From contig NC_079881.1 of assembly GCF_029227915.1 (NCBI RefSeq), forward strand, positions 20,435,501-20,499,500: a DNA stretch of 64,000 nt. Reading direction: 5' to 3'. The notes beneath the pieces were generated by a model that was not told the origin of the DNA, searched no databases, and was given only the letters and a program-made list of their open reading frames with translations. Position 1 is the first letter of the stretch; every line of letters begins with the position of its first letter. Position numbers and translations under genes: made by a program. The stretch is from Hydractinia symbiolongicarpus (taxonomy: Eukaryota; Cnidaria; Hydrozoa; Anthoathecata; Hydractiniidae). Shown piece after piece: positions 24,220-37,623 of this stretch.

Positions 24220-25424
24220 GTTTTACGTCTTTTGGGACACGTTTTTTTTTACATCTAGTGTATATTATCGTGATACACTTTCATTTTACCTAATGATGTA
24301 GTAATATGCTACGAAAAGCTTCTTAGTCGAATATGATATGTTTTAAAAGGATTTTGTTTCACTTACAATGACGAAAAAGTCATTTTTACAATGAATTTTG
24401 TCAAAAAAAAAATACAATTTATTTGATTGGCTATTGGAGTAAGGTTAGCATACTAATTTATTTAAGCCAAGATATTTGCCACAGGAAGTTGTAAGTGCCT
24501 ATATCTTATGAGGTATGATATAACTGTCAATCCAAAGGCAGGATCACCATAGCATGTTCATTTTGTAGAAGGACATGCAGATTAGGTGGAGCTTTCCAGT
24601 TTGAATATGCGACATTTAAGGTGTATTGCAGAAAAGTCGAAAATAAAGAGTTGTTTAGTTCTGGCACCCGTGCATTCGCTTTTATTGGCTAAAGAGAACT
24701 ATTTAAGAAATGCACATGTGCAGTCAACGTTGTCAATAATTAGTTTGTTTCGTCCTAACCAACAAACAACGGAGGGACGGCTTCACGCTAATCGAAACAG
24801 ACCATAATGCGAAACGAACAAAAGATCCCGTAGAAAAAGATTCCTTAACCTGTGAGTATTTGCAGCAGCGCTCTGGAACAGATAGGATATATTTCTTTCC
24901 ATAAGGACATTCATAGCATTTATCATGTTGTTTGGCTTTCATAGCAATGCATTTGATAAAAAGCGTACCCCTTCAAAGAAGGTTTGACAAAACACTTCCC
25001 AGTTTCAACAATTGTCCCAAATAGAGTCGGTGTATTTTATATAAAGTAAATTGATCGTTAGTTTATCTTGAAATTCGCAAATTCAAATTCGTTTTCTTTA
25101 AGTCATATAAAACCCTGTTACAATAATTACTGACTATCCCAGGCAAAATATCACCCGAGGTTAAAGTTCGGTGCAATGACTCAGAAGACAGTACTGAAAA
25201 ATGTTTATCCGTCGAATAGAACTTTATGCAAGGTTTTTCTTGACATAATGTTACTCGCAGTTGTTAGTATTTAATCTTGTTGACAGTGTGCTAAGCCTAC
25301 GTCATGTCTTCCGCATCTTCTTCCTGATAACCAAGCCGTACTGTAAATAAGATGTCTCAATCGCTTTCATTTCAAATTTCTTATTTTTTTAAGTATTATC
25401 TATATACAAGTTTATGATAGACTA
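24220..25424. other. intergenic, no supported gene
   Basis: AT-rich, no domain-bearing frame. A 73-codon + frame at 24586 is without support. Confidence 0.45.
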
Positions 25425-25930
25425 GTTATTTAAACTCGTGGAAAAATCCACTTAAATAATTGTGCTTCAAAAATGTTTGTTAGAATTTTATTAAGAAGGC
25501 TGAAAAACGTTTGAACAAAAAAGCCTGGAGGAATCCACTTAAGAACGTTTAAAATTTCTTCTTAGTTTTATGTCACAAAGTGATTTCCTGTCAATTTTAA
25601 TAAAAAAAAGTATGAACAATGAATTAAAGCTTTTGAGCAAAAACAACGTTAATTGGTTGTGACTTATCTGCACAATAATTTATAACAAAGTACTCGTCAC
25701 GGTAAATTATATTAGTATTCAATGAAATTCTTAGCTAATAAAATCATTCTGTTTTCTCACATGATTTGTTTTAGACAAATACAAATGTAATTAAAAAGTT
25801 CTTAAAATACAGAACATTTTTTTAGGAGATATACTATAACCGCTTTTTAAGAAAATTGTAAAAAATATAATCCACTTTGCCTGTTGCAAACACACAGACA
25901 GACACATTCTTCGCATTATTATATAGATAT
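25425..25930. repeat. dispersed repeat copy with ACTAGT...GACAGACA ends
   Basis: The segment starts with 'gactagttatttaaactcgtggaaaaatccac' and ends with 'cacagacagacacattcttcgcattattatatag'. The same terminal words recur, in either orientation, at 32519-32990, 57950-58010, 58450-58735 and 62095-62160. The internal part ('ttattaagaaggctgaaaaacg', then 'tggaggaatcc') also matches 49911-49980. I cannot name the family; a GTCT-microsatellite Helitron-like element is possible. Confidence 0.5.
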
Positions 25931-27058
25931 ATAATCACTATTTTTAAATAAACAAAGATATATGAGATTAATATTATTTTAACGCAAACTAATATGTCTG
26001 GGCGAGTCAACAAATGAAATATAATATATAAAATATAATTTATAATAACAAAATATTTAAATATATGTGAAAGAATTAGTCAAAAGAAATTGAAACCATC
26101 GAAAAGCTTGGCCTAACATCATTTAATTCTTATGTTCACTTCTTTTTTGAAATACTTTAAATATATTTTAATTATCTCTGTTAAATGCACTGAGATTTTC
26201 AGTTTGTCATGGTTAAGAAAAAGTTCATGGTTGACTGGGAAGAACCAATGGTTTCTTTGTGTCCATATACTTCAAGATGGCGGTACGGAGCTTGTGACGT
26301 AGCTTCTTTATGTCTAAAAAAATATTTTTTATCATTAGTTTTATCATTATTTCAGGAACATTCCCTGAGTAAATATTATCCTAAACAACTGTCTTTTCCT
26401 AATACTTCTATCATGATACCATCGTATAAGGCAATGTATAACAATTTGGTTGGTTGCTAGGGTTACTCGTTGCTAGGTAAAATGAAGACTGGTTTTTGTA
26501 ACTTCGTGCTGGTTATAAAAGGCAAGAAAGAGGTGTGGCTTTAAATGAACTGTCGTGTTTCTTTTCTCAACCCTAAACGCTCTGTGTTCAATTTCTCTAA
26601 ATAACTTTTATTGTTTTGTTATGTTATGTTTTAGATACCATTCTTCACACAAGTTCAAACATAAACTATTATTTCGAGAAATAGGCAGCGTTGATATTGT
26701 GGAAGATCGTGCCACGAGATTGCTTACATCATAGCGCGCAATATCTGGTACTTTCTGGTACCATAACAACTTTGTTTAAAATTTAAATATGGTAGCATGA
26801 AATATAAGCAAACACGTAAACACAGAAGTAAATATTGCCTACTGTACAAAAGTTTAAATTGTAATTATCAGTGAATGAAAATATGCAAATATTGACATTA
26901 TATTCGATTACTCTTTGACTTATTACGAGTTCCTGAATGACATGCTTTTTTTAAAAAATTTTAGAATTTTGATATTTTTGACGTTAAGATCATAGTCAGG
27001 ATCATTGAATTTGCGTGTGCAAACATTCAACATAAACGTGGTTTGGTGGTAACGCCAC
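25931..27058. other. intergenic, no supported gene
   Basis: No supported coding exon. An 83-codon frame at 26209 lacks any domain and ends in a dispersed 'gttactcgttgctagg' word that is also seen near 34882 and 43512. Confidence 0.45.
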
Positions 27059-27112
27059 GGTCAACGTCACAGTCAACGTCACGATCAACGTCACGGTCAA
27101 CGTCACGGTCAA
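27059..27112 (+). repeat. 12-bp minisatellite (GTCAACGTCACG)n
   Basis: About 4.5 copies of a 12-bp unit, GC-richer than its surroundings. Confidence 0.85.
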
Positions 27113-27582
27113 AGTTTTCTAAATTTTTAACTTGTACTAGTAAGTTTCTTCAATAAGTAGAAAATTAAATTAAATTAAAAAACAGATTGTTATTTTGCTG
27201 TATGAATCTAAAGATTTCACATTTTATAAAGTTTCAGGTGAAGATTTCAAAAATCACATTTATTTTGTTGACAAAGTTAAGAAATAGCAGTGGTACATCA
27301 AGGAAAATTAATTCGGGAAAGTTTTATTTAAAACAATTCTGTTCAGTTCTATCGTTCTGTCGCTTAATCGCGATCCCGATTTGCATTACTAACCACTAAG
27401 CGCGTTGAATTAATTGGTGTTAACTCTTGAAGATTGCAAACCGCGTTAAATTAATTACGTAAGTGTTTTCACTTGTTTTACTGCGTTAATTTCATTGACA
27501 GTTTTTTTTGGAGGATCCTAATTTTTCAAAACTTTATTTTTCTTTAACAAGTTGCTCATACAAAATATTTAAAAACCTAAAG

Positions 27583-27790
27583 ATATGTTAAGCAACTTTC
27601 ATCTGGCTATATATATCAAGAATTTTAAACAAAATGCTAAGATTCGTTCTTGGCATTTAAGTTGAAGGATTTCCTTAGGTAGATAGAAATATTTTGGAAG
27701 TATTTCAAGCTTCTGTCTACAGAAAATATATGTTATGACTATTTTGTTCGTTTTAAGACATTCTAAGTTTGATTCAATTTAAGAAAGCCT
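27583..27790 (+). repeat. diverged relative of the TTAA MITE interior
   Basis: The order of words follows the 3' half of the piggyBac-type MITE: 'agatatgttaa', then 'aacaaaatgctaagattcgttctt', 'tatttcaagcttctg' and 'aagtttgattcaattt'. The matching words in the MITE are 'agatatgttaa', 'aaacagaatgcaaaaattcgctct', 'aagcttctgatgacg' and 'caagtttgattcaatttgaac'. The G/C-rich termini are missing, so this is an old fragment or a distant subfamily. Confidence 0.45.
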
Positions 27791-28802
27791 ATCAAAATAT
27801 AGGGAAAGGGTGGTGCGCTGCCAAGGTTACTCCTCATACAACACCGTTGGGTCCGCTTCATAACTATTTGTTGCTTAATTTAATTACGCATTTTTTATTA
27901 CAATGCTATGATAGGTACCACAAAAGAACTGGTGCTGTAGTTTCACATAAACTCAGTCTTTAAACAATATTTCGAATTTTTTTTATTAGCACCTAAAAAT
28001 CAAATCTGATATTCTACCCGAATGACGATGACGACAATAAGATCCTGTTTAATGTAATTCTCATGGCACTAAATACAATTGCTTTTTGCTTCTTGTTCCG
28101 TTTTTTTTATTTCGATAATCATAATTGTTAGCATTCCAAGTGATTGATTAACTACGTTGGAATAAATTTTTGTCGTGCTTCTTTTTTATATTTTTAACGT
28201 TAATTTTCTAACCTGCATAATAGAGGGTTTAATAGAAGTATTTAAATGTGCGGTGCCCCATGGAATTTAATCCCAATAATAACATATATATGTCAATTAT
28301 ACAAGGCACATCTCCATTTAAGAATACATTGATATAAAACTCAATTGGAAATAACAGGTCGACATGCTTGTTTTTTCCATTTTCTATCAAGGATTTCCCG
28401 CCCAATGATGTTACTATAGTAAAAGGGAATCGATCTAAATGTACTTTTATTACTATTTAAAAGGAGATATTCGACAATTAAGCTTCAACAGTGTTAATTG
28501 GTTCAATAAATGCATAGGGAATGTTCCTAAGCGACAGCAAGTTGAAAGGTTTGTTACCGAATAAAGGAGACTATATCCAACAATCTAATATGTTTGATTT
28601 TGTACCCTCTTGATATTTTTGATTTTGTACCCTCTGGGGATGTTTGAATTTGTCTGTAATTTAAATTGCTAGTTCTTTTTTTTTGATTAACTATTTTGCT
28701 ATCTGTCTTTTTACTTGGATGTAACAAAGCTCTCTTAAATAAACATTTTACTCAGACGTTTAAAAATTCGCTAGGATTTGAAGTATATAATTTGCATCTT
28801 AC

Positions 28803-29004
28803 CATCTTTATATCTCCGTCTGTCTTTCTTTAAAACAGCAGTTTCTTTATCGTCCAAGCATCCATTCCATCTTCTTCTCACACATCTACGAGGAATGGTG
28901 AATGTCATTTCTATGCCACAAAATATAAATAAAATACAAAAAATCATCGAGCTAAGTGTACTAGCTTTCATCTTTAAACAAACAGTTTGGCCTTCTCTTT
29001 TCAC
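28803..29004 (-). CDS. candidate first exon of a small secreted protein
   Basis: I do not recognise the product. Reading from 29004, or more naturally from the second methionine at 28971, the exon encodes a short charged start and a hydrophobic core 'SSMIFCILFIFCG' typical of a signal peptide. A basic segment with two cysteines (RRCVRRRWNGC) and a dibasic-rich tail (KKDRRRYKDG) follow. It then meets a good donor, GATG|gtaaga, in phase 1 at 28803. Basic sites after a signal peptide fit a processed peptide precursor. No downstream exon could be identified on the minus strand, so a chance frame cannot be excluded. Confidence 0.3.
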
Positions 29005-29024
29005 AATGAGTTCTTTTAATTAAG

Positions 29025-32000
29025 TTAACCGCTAACTTGGAGAACGTTTTCTATAATTATTTTGCATAATGGCAATAGGAATAAAGCGGAACTTGTAAAA
29101 GCCCTTCAACTCAACTGAACCTTTAGATGTTCAAATTTACAACGTTATAAAATGTTGGATTATGCATGTTTAAAAAGAAAAAATAATCTCTATGCACAGT
29201 GATTTATTAATTCTAACTTTTATATATTGTACATGCATTAAAAATCATTTATTGAACAGCTGGTTATCACAATTATGTTTGAAATGTGCAAGCGTATATG
29301 AAACGATTTCCCAGGCTAATTAATTAAAAAATGTCAGGTGACATAGTTTGAACTGATTAGAGCGATTACAAAGTTTTTGCTTTCCTCTGGAGATGTCAAT
29401 ATGGTAAATTTTAACATCCAAACTTTTCTATCACTGTCGGTATCTGTATAATATCTGTAGTATTAAACCTATACAGGACTGGGACAGAGTTGAGGTTTTA
29501 AAACAGCCCCCACTCTGAAATTTTAAAGTTTATGGGTTGTTTTTTCATGATTTCCAACGTATTTTATTCAAAATGTCACCTGGCGTTGTACGTTTTGATC
29601 CCTACAACTAAAACAACAGAGCGCAAGAATATCTAAAAATAAACGTGCGATAATACAAACAGGGATAGCATGGTTGAAACAAACACGTGAAAGCTTTCTG
29701 CCGGAAACTTTCAATCGCGGCGTTCCAATATTTCATACATAAATACGCATTTATTTAGGTTTGGTGTTAAGCCATAAGTGAATGTGTTACCTTCCGTTGA
29801 ATGACAGGTTGAGTGCTTTAGTGCAGGTAACACGAATCACACATCCAGGTACAGATTTTAGTAAAAGCATACTGTGTGTCGCAAGTGAAGCCCTTACAGC
29901 AATAAAGTCTTTTGGATGTAATGCGTTTTTAAAAATTTCTCTGGAATGGATAAAACATTTGGTCTGAAACGTAGAGCATGTATTATCAGGACCCTGTCTG
30001 ACTTGTTTCAATCACAGGAATTGCTATTAATGTTTTCCGCGCATGTATCTGTCAAAATTAATATGCTGTCAGAAATTGCTAACCAACGTACTCTAAAATG
30101 CATAAATTCAGAAACTGAGGTCAAAAACGTTTTTGCTCTATTTTACTAAATCGGTCAAAACCATAACATGCCAAGTTTTAAGTCATTGTTTCTATTTTTA
30201 GGGTATCTTTAAAACTTTTACCTTTAGCGAACACGTATTTAAACCGACAACATCGAAGTTGCTCCTGGGAATAATACACAAGCCCGATATTCCCCGGGAC
30301 TGTGTGGGACAAAGGGTTCTGGGTGAAAGTTAGTGTACATAAACCTCCAACGCCTTAAGCTAGTTTTTTATCTCAAGCTGCAAAAATTTGTTTTTATTTT
30401 ATTTCTCAAATTCATTTAAGTTATAAGTTTGCCGTGGATTACGAAATTGTTAATAGAGTGAATGTTGATAAGTTGAAGATATTCATGTGGTTTAAAGGTT
30501 TAAGGGTAAACAGCTGAATTGGTAGCTAGATTTTTTGCTGCTGTTAAGATGTTTCACTTGTTAAGACAGATAGGATGTGGAATGTTAACCTCTGAAAGAA
30601 TATCAAGCTAAACTCCTACATAATTAGGTACTGATCCCAATTCTGTTTGGATTTGTAAAATTGATGGTTTTACTCATTAGCCTCAGATTTTAATCCTAAC
30701 GACTTTAGCAGTAGGCATGTGAGCGATTATAAGAACTCAAAAGCGTACATTTATTTTAATAGGATAGGGGATGGCTTGAAGATGTTGGTAAGCCACGTCG
30801 TTAATTTATCAAGCAGATTGTAGACAGTCTGAGAGTATAAATAACACACCACATAAACTTTGGATATGTGTCAAGAAAAGCACTAAAAAAATTATTTCAG
30901 CCTACTGCATGCATGCTTGGCATTTCGAGGACATTTAATCAAAACATAGCCATTTTTGTTGCGTATTGAGGCAGCTGTCAGCCTGGGCTTCAATGTACAG
31001 CAAATTAATCTAACGTTTATCATTGTTAATCAAATAGTCACCTGCTCCTGCTGTCCAAAAGCTTCTTTGAAAGTGAAATGTCCTTTAATTGTAATTTTTT
31101 GACAACCGAACATCCAAGATTCTCCTTCCCTTACTTAACCAAAGTTCATGGGGAGTTAAAGCTTAAAGAATCAGATAGATAATTCAGTCAACCTCAAATG
31201 CAAATGGGTGTTACAGGTTATAAACTCTGTTATTTTTATATCTGGACACCGCATGAATACGTTTTGCTTATATTCCTGTGGTCTAATGTCTAAAGTAATT
31301 TCATAGGTGATCCAGGTTCAAACACTGGCAGGATTTTTAAATATTCTTTTACAACATTTACATCGAATTCAAAATTAAACAACTTGTCAAATTTTCGTTT
31401 ATTATTAAAACATTTGACAACAAGACATTGTAATGGACCAATATTAAATGCAACCACAAAATAATCTAAATTGTGTACACGAAAACCCCTTTTTTACGAC
31501 ACGAATGCCTGTTTAACCCTTCTATTGCACATCAAAACAAATTTTTGTGTACACTAACTCTGCTCTGGATCCCTGACTGCGTATTAAATTCAAAATGGGG
31601 CGCGAAAGTTGCATTGGTGTATTGGTTTGGGAGTTAGTTTGAAAAATTTAACAAGTTTACCGCCTTGTACTGACATTAAAGACCTAGGGATAGCGTTTTT
31701 TTGTAAATATATTGATGGGTAATATCAGTATTTCTATCAGACAAAATGCATAAAATAAGGAAGGAAGGTAGCTTAAGATTACTATAAAAGCTAAATAGGC
31801 ACAGCCCACAGTTTTTGTTAAGTCAAAATCAGGTTGGTTAAGATAACAGAAAAATAAATAATCCTGACTAGGATAAAAGGTTTTAATAAAAAACTGAATA
31901 ATAAACCTAGTTAGATAGTTAAAATGCTTCCTCAAAATCTACCTTTCTAGCCAAAAACTTAAAATTCGTTTGTTAAAGATGGCTAAAAAACGCGTTAAAA

Positions 32001-32518
32001 TGTTAATCTTAACCTATAAAAACATATAAGACTTGAATATTTCCACAAAACAAACCATTTCGAAGGAAAAGAGGTTCAAAGCGGACCTTTCAAAATGGCT
32101 AGATACATCGTCTTAGTAGAACCTGCTAAAAACAGCCGGTAAATCTCAGTCAGCTAAACTGGGTTTACCCTGGCGAATTGGGGAAACTTACTAAATTTGA
32201 TAAATTTTCTTTATGCTGAGATTTCTCCGCTTATAAGTAATAGAACTCTATTTTAACGGAACCAGAAAATGTCCTTACTTTTTCACGTTGGGAAATCGAA
32301 GTTGCAGCAATGTCGAAATAACAATGTCGGTCTACATCGAAAAACTATCTTATATAATAAAACGGAGTGTTGCAATTTATACATTATTTTGATCAGCGTT
32401 TCACTCTCTACAGATTATAGACAACAAATGACTAAATTTCACCAATTTTCTTTTTGTATATGCACTTCTGACGTCAGCAAAAATCTATAGCAACCTATTT
32501 TTCCATTGTTCTTCTGCC
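29025..32518. other. 3.5-kb gene-poor interval
   Basis: I see no domain-bearing coding exon, tandem array or terminal repeat pair. The overlapping frames at 29782-30149 are opposite-strand shadows without recognisable motifs. Confidence 0.45.
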
Positions 32519-33000
32519 TTAGTGGATTTTTCCACGGGCTTTATCGACTAGTCTCTTATAATAATACAGAGACTGTGTCGTTTTGTAACAGGCAAAGTGG
32601 ATATCGTCATTTTCCTTTGATGTTGCCGAAAAATACATGGCTATTATGTTAAATTTTCTGACGTTGCGGCGCGACGTCAATATCACTAATTTAAAGTCAA
32701 TATCCCGCATTAAATTAATGAAGCCATTCCATTGCATCTATAATTTTGAGGTCAAATAACATGGAAACGAGGTGGTCATGTCAATGATTTTTAACCGCGT
32801 GGGTAAATAGGGACCACCTAGGACCAATTTGGGTAATTTCCACGTGCTTTATCGACTAGTCTATATTATAATACACGTATGCGTCTGTCTGTCACGCAAA
32901 GAGGTACTGCGAGTGGCTAGACGCACGCAAAATGATATAAAAAGAACAGGCGAACCCGTGATTTTTCCACGGGATACCGACTAGTTCATAACAATTTTTT
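32519..33000. repeat. cluster of dispersed CCACGGG/CGACTAGT repeat fragments
   Basis: Three fragments share 'tttttccacgggc...tcgactagtc' followed by 'tataataca' (32524-32560, 32836-32880 and 32955-32990). The middle one continues into 'gtctgtctgtcacgc', as in the copies at 58450-58735. The cluster abuts the left edge of duplication unit 1, where similarity to unit 2 begins near 33005. Confidence 0.6.
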
Positions 33001-33151
33001 TTGTCATCGTCGAACGACGTTGTTGCAATGTTTGTGGGTGAGTTGGTTGAGAATAGAAGCTTAAAGTTCTGCCGAATGTGAGCACAATTTTTCACAATGC
33101 GCATAACAATTCTCTTTGGGAAGACTTGATTTATACATTTATATTTATAAG

Positions 33152-36100
33152 ATGTCGGATAAGGAACCAGCATCGGAAAAATTATTAGGTGAAGAAGCAG
33201 CCACAAATCCATCTGTTGACAATGATAAAGAAGACGCGGTAAGACTTCCGTCAAATTTCAATTTTTTACTGTTTTTACCCACCTTGAGTTTTACAACAGT
33301 GAAAAATGAATAATAAAAATTAGTATTTATGTTCCTTATAAGATCACCAATTGTAATTTCGCCCTGAGTGTCTACCATTGTCGTTTGAAAGCAGTCGACT
33401 AATGCTCTCTTCGCAGTAAATTTCTGCATATAAGACATCTTGGCACAGATTTTTATGGCTACTTTATATCATGAGGTTTTTTATGATTGAATTATATCAT
33501 GCTCAAAATGATACGTAGTTTAAATTGTATATTTACAGAATGTATAAATAGAAAGTTGTACTCATTCAAATGGAACGATTTTACATTTCGACACTGTTTT
33601 AAAGAACTGAATTTATTCATGTGAAAAAGGTTGTTTGCAATTTCTTTCTTTTGAGAATTTGAGCATTATTTTTAACCACGTTTTAAATGCTTAAATGTTA
33701 GAACATTCCCAGAATTTTTTTGAAGCCATAAGGGGTCAGAATAGACTTTTACCGGTCCCTTAGTCCCCCTGGGGTTTCTTTACCTTAACTCGTAACAATT
33801 ATAACATCAATAATAAGGGCTTTTTACCTTTTTTACGTAAGAGAGATTTTAAGCACTTGTTGGCCTTGCATTGAAATATGATTTACTGTGACGCTGTACA
33901 ATATAGGGTTCGGCGCACGTTTCACACAGGCCTCAGTGGTAGATTTTAAAACAACATAAATCACATCATTTCAAAAAAGAGACGTACTAACCGATAATAT
34001 AGGATAAAAAACGAGATACAAAATCAGCTAATGTGGTAAAACCGAACCTTGCTTTATTTACTTATTGCATACCAGCTACCGGGATAAAAAAATTAGACAA
34101 GTAAAATGCACATTACATTTTGTTAAGCTAATCTTTAAACGGCTGATTGTAAACCGAATAAGAATTTTTGTATACATTGGCAGGTTTTTGTAATATTACA
34201 ATGAAATTGTTCTAATCAGCTAATCTCTGTTGTACATAACTGCAACGCAAGTTTGCTTAAAAGCTAAAAATGTAAGGCATTTTAACAAGGCGCGTGAAAA
34301 GACGGCAGTAGTTTATTTCTATATCCTTTAATAGAGTTTATTTTTCCAGAAAAAAATTCCATTGCAACATGACCAAATTTACTTTTATAAACTTATAACC
34401 CACAGGTTAAGATCTAAGTAAGTGGGTCGAAGATAAAGGGTGGTGAAAAAAGACCTACCCAGAAAGATAGATACATATGCATATTCTACATGGTTAGCCT
34501 TGCAAATATCGAGGAATATAACCTCTCTATTATTTCCAGGAAGGGCCATACATAGATGGGGAGTCCTAAAGTATTCAATGCTTATTTTGGGCAACGCAGA
34601 GCCAGTTAGAGTCTGCGCTCTACCAGACAACTCCGTGCCACATCCAACGGCCCACACAGTGTGCCATCTCCCATATTCTCTCAAAAACTAACAAAGATGG
34701 TAGCATAAGTTTTCATGTATAGTAGCATAATTAATTCTCCCATAATATCAACAAAAATTTGAAATGTTGCAATACAGACGTACCACAAGGCTTTAAATGC
34801 ATTCAACATGTTTTGTAACTATACAATAGTATACGAAAATGTTTTAAAACTACATTAAGTATTTTTAATTTGTTATTAGCTACTCGTTGCTAGGCAAGCA
34901 AAAAAATGAGCGCGGGTTTAAGCTTGCAGTTGCAGGTCGCGTCCCTGATTTAGGTAGACTGATATTTTCGCAGTTTTCGATACGTTGTCTATGGTGAAAT
35001 AAAAAGCAAAAATACATTTTTTCCCAAAATAACTCAAAGCTAAAACTCTAACAGAATTGAATTCACTTAAATGATATGCCGTGGTTATCTCTATTACGTA
35101 GGGTGCATTCGCAAAAGAAAAACAAAAGAATATGTCGGACAAAAAAAATCTAAAATCTAAAAAATTTAACTTATTTCATTATGGTTTGATACTTGAATTT
35201 TCCTCGGTAAATTGTGTTTTTTGGTTAGTATTTCTTTACACCACAGTAAGGATGCTAAGGTTTTATTATTTACCTTTTACAATCATTAGATGTTATGTGT
35301 AGTTAAATCTGTAGTTAAATGATTGGAACACCGTCAAATGAAACCCAAAATTGCTTAATTGGAGTTCAATTTTTTAGGAAAATACAGAAAATGCTGAATA
35401 TAAAAGCAGTGAAAATATGGCAGGTATAAGCTTATTCGTTTTTAATTAAAGGATAAAAGTTTTCTAATTTAATAAAAAAAAGAAAAATTTTCATCTCCAT
35501 ATTAACATAAGTACAAATTAACATAAGTACAAATTAACATAAGTACAAATTTTTTAACTTTTATTTGCTGCTAATTCTGTTTCTGGTAAGACAATAAGTA
35601 AGACAATAAGTTCAAGGTTGGAAATAGTTCAGTTTTTGTCAAGATTAATCTTTAGATGCCAATCCACCTAGTTATGATGGTCTATTTGGAAAATACCGTC
35701 AATTACGTGATCATCACTCTGACAGAGTTGAATCTATCTGCGGCTTCGTGGTGTTGTTTGCTGCTACTAGTAAGTTTTCTATTACTGTCAACTCACCAAT
35801 CAGGTCTAACTTTTCCTGTAAAGACTTTAACGTATTCCGCAGTATTTCCGCATCCATGCATCCATAGATGCATTTTAGTGTTTGTAGTCAATAGTTAGGT
35901 ATTGCGTTGCATGCATTTTACTTCTTGTAATTCTTTGTATCAATGTTCATTTTCTTCTTATTTTTTACAACAAAAGTAAACAATTTACGTTGAAACTGTT
36001 TAGGTTATTAAAAATCTTGCTAATGGCTGAATGTCTATTAAATAAAGGATACATGTAAAGTTTCATCCCTTCCAATAATTCCTAATCTGATATTGCTCAC

Positions 36101-37542
36101 ATTTGTGATGCCCCACCCTCTGGAGATACTGAAAAATCATCATCCATCATCATTATCTTGATACTTTTTTGTACAATTATGCTGCACATATACGACTTTT
36201 AGATGTTGACATACTTTTTGCTTTTTTATGATAGCTGCTATCTTTGTCTGTCTTGGCTTGATGATAATACTTCCAATATCTTCCATTGTCTTAGGTAAGT
36301 CAATGACTACATGTATGAGAAAATTACAGTGTGGCTAGCAAGACCCGTCTAATAATAATTATTATTGAAATTTGTGTACTCAGGATAGTCCCTTCAGTTC
36401 CTATTGGCACTGCTGTCAACGATGGCCCTAGTACATTTAAAGCTTCTATTTAAAACAGATAAGCCGTGCAATTACAGCAATCGTTCAATTAGACAATTGC
36501 CAAAGACATTAATCCTATTTGCATGCTAAATGCTAAGCAAAAAGGATAGATTTACATTTTTTATAGTCTCTAGAACGACTCACTCGGGGTTTAAACCCAA
36601 GAACTACTGCACAGGAAGCGAACGCTCTACCACTATGCTACCAGTCAGTCGGTTTTGTTTAAAAGTTGTTAACACACAGCAAAGATTTTTTTGTATTTTG
36701 ATTTTTGATGAACGTAAAAAGGGAAGGCTTTTGACGCAATGTTTTTATAAGCACAACAAAATTTTAGTTGATGGTCAGTGTTTCGCAAGTTATATTATAA
36801 ATGCTCACCTGTTGCTTACTTCTTGTTCATCTACTTCATTCACTCACTAGCTTGCCTTAATTGAAATCAAAAGTCCATTTTGATCACTTTTCATCATATA
36901 AAATTTTAGAAGAACTAAATCGCGGAAAATTTTTCTGGTATTAAATTTCTGCAGATTTTCATTTTTATTATTTCTTTTAATAACTTTAAACTGGCTGCTG
37001 CATAAAAATTTCAGCCTTATGTTAGATATTAACATCAATTTTTATCAGTAAATTCACTTTTCGGAATAAGAGGTTTACTTAAAATTAATAGAAAACTGCA
37101 GTGATATAAAATTATATATACAACGTTTTCTCCTTTAATATTAGCTACTTTAGTTACAGTTTTTATTTCAGGCATTATTTATCGTCATCACTGTCCGATT
37201 AATGTTAACATTCCCATATATTTGATTGTATTTGGAACAGTTGGTCTTGTTGTCTACATCTTAGAATTATTTTTAAAAAAACCGTCGTCAAGTGTGTCGT
37301 CATGTGTAGGAGTGCTGCTACGTGCCTGTCTGCAATGCTTTCTGTTCGGATGGTTTATTGCTGGCAGCGTCTGGATATATTTCGCATATAAACCAGAATA
37401 TGTGGATAAAAATAGTGCCAGATATTGCCATATCATTTTATACCTGTTCGCATTTTGGACGACTACAGCTGTATGGATCGCACTTAGTGGGGAATTTTGC
37501 TGGCTGTGTTTATGTTTGTGCTGCATATCGATGTTTGATTGA
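33152..37542 (+). CDS. TMEM272-like four-helix membrane protein, copy A1
   Basis: Exons: 33152-33238, 35378-35423, 35656-35769, 36235-36294 and 37172-37542, all GT-AG, giving 678 nt and 225 residues. The acidic N-terminal cytoplasmic stretch leads to a PPxY motif (PPSY, residues 48-51) within 'PPSYDGLFGKYR', the hallmark I associate with TMEM272-like proteins. Four hydrophobic segments follow: around 'TAIFVCLGLMIILPISSIVLG', 'IPIYLIVFGTVGLVVYILEL', 'LQCFLFGWFIAGSVWIYFAY' and 'HIILYLFAFWTTTAVWIAL'. An 'HHCP' motif lies between the first two and the C-terminus is Cys-rich. Function is unknown; PPxY suggests WW-domain (NEDD4-type ligase) binding, by inference. Relative to copy A2 it lacks the small exon 3, because the acceptor at about 35565-35575 has no AG. 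The frame is kept. Confidence 0.82.
34395..34690 (-). mobile_element. truncated SINE shared by both duplication units (unit 1 copy)
   Basis: Collinear with the SINE body at 42862-43262 ('gatgtgtgccatctccc', 'gggtaggtctttttt', 'agtaaatttg'), but the tRNA-like head is missing here. Presence at the same place in both units means it inserted before the duplication. Confidence 0.55.
35502..35552 (+). repeat. 16-bp tandem repeat in gene A1 intron 2
   Basis: Three copies of AACATAAGTACAAATT, absent from the corresponding intron in unit 2. It lies just upstream of the site where A2 has its extra exon 3. Confidence 0.8.
36351..36655 (-). mobile_element. tRNA-derived SINE, unit-1-specific
   Basis: Read on the minus strand, the head carries a near-consensus A box (TAGCATAGTGG) and a B-box-like GGTTTAAACCC. 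A body shared with the SINE at 16655-16961 follows, then an AATAATAATT tail. The equivalent place in unit 2 (about 44695-44760) lacks it, so it inserted after the duplication, into the last intron of A1. It does not fold as a normal tRNA gene. Confidence 0.75.
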
Positions 37543-37623
37543 GAAATGTAATCTTTTTACCTAGTGGTTAATTGACTTTGCTACTTTTTTTACACGTATC
37601 ATATCAGGGTGGCAAAAACATTG

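Noticed and set aside
36565..36655. Possible tRNA gene on the minus strand
   Set aside because: A and B boxes are present but the clover-leaf stems are imperfect, and the sequence continues into a SINE body and tail shared with 16655-16961.
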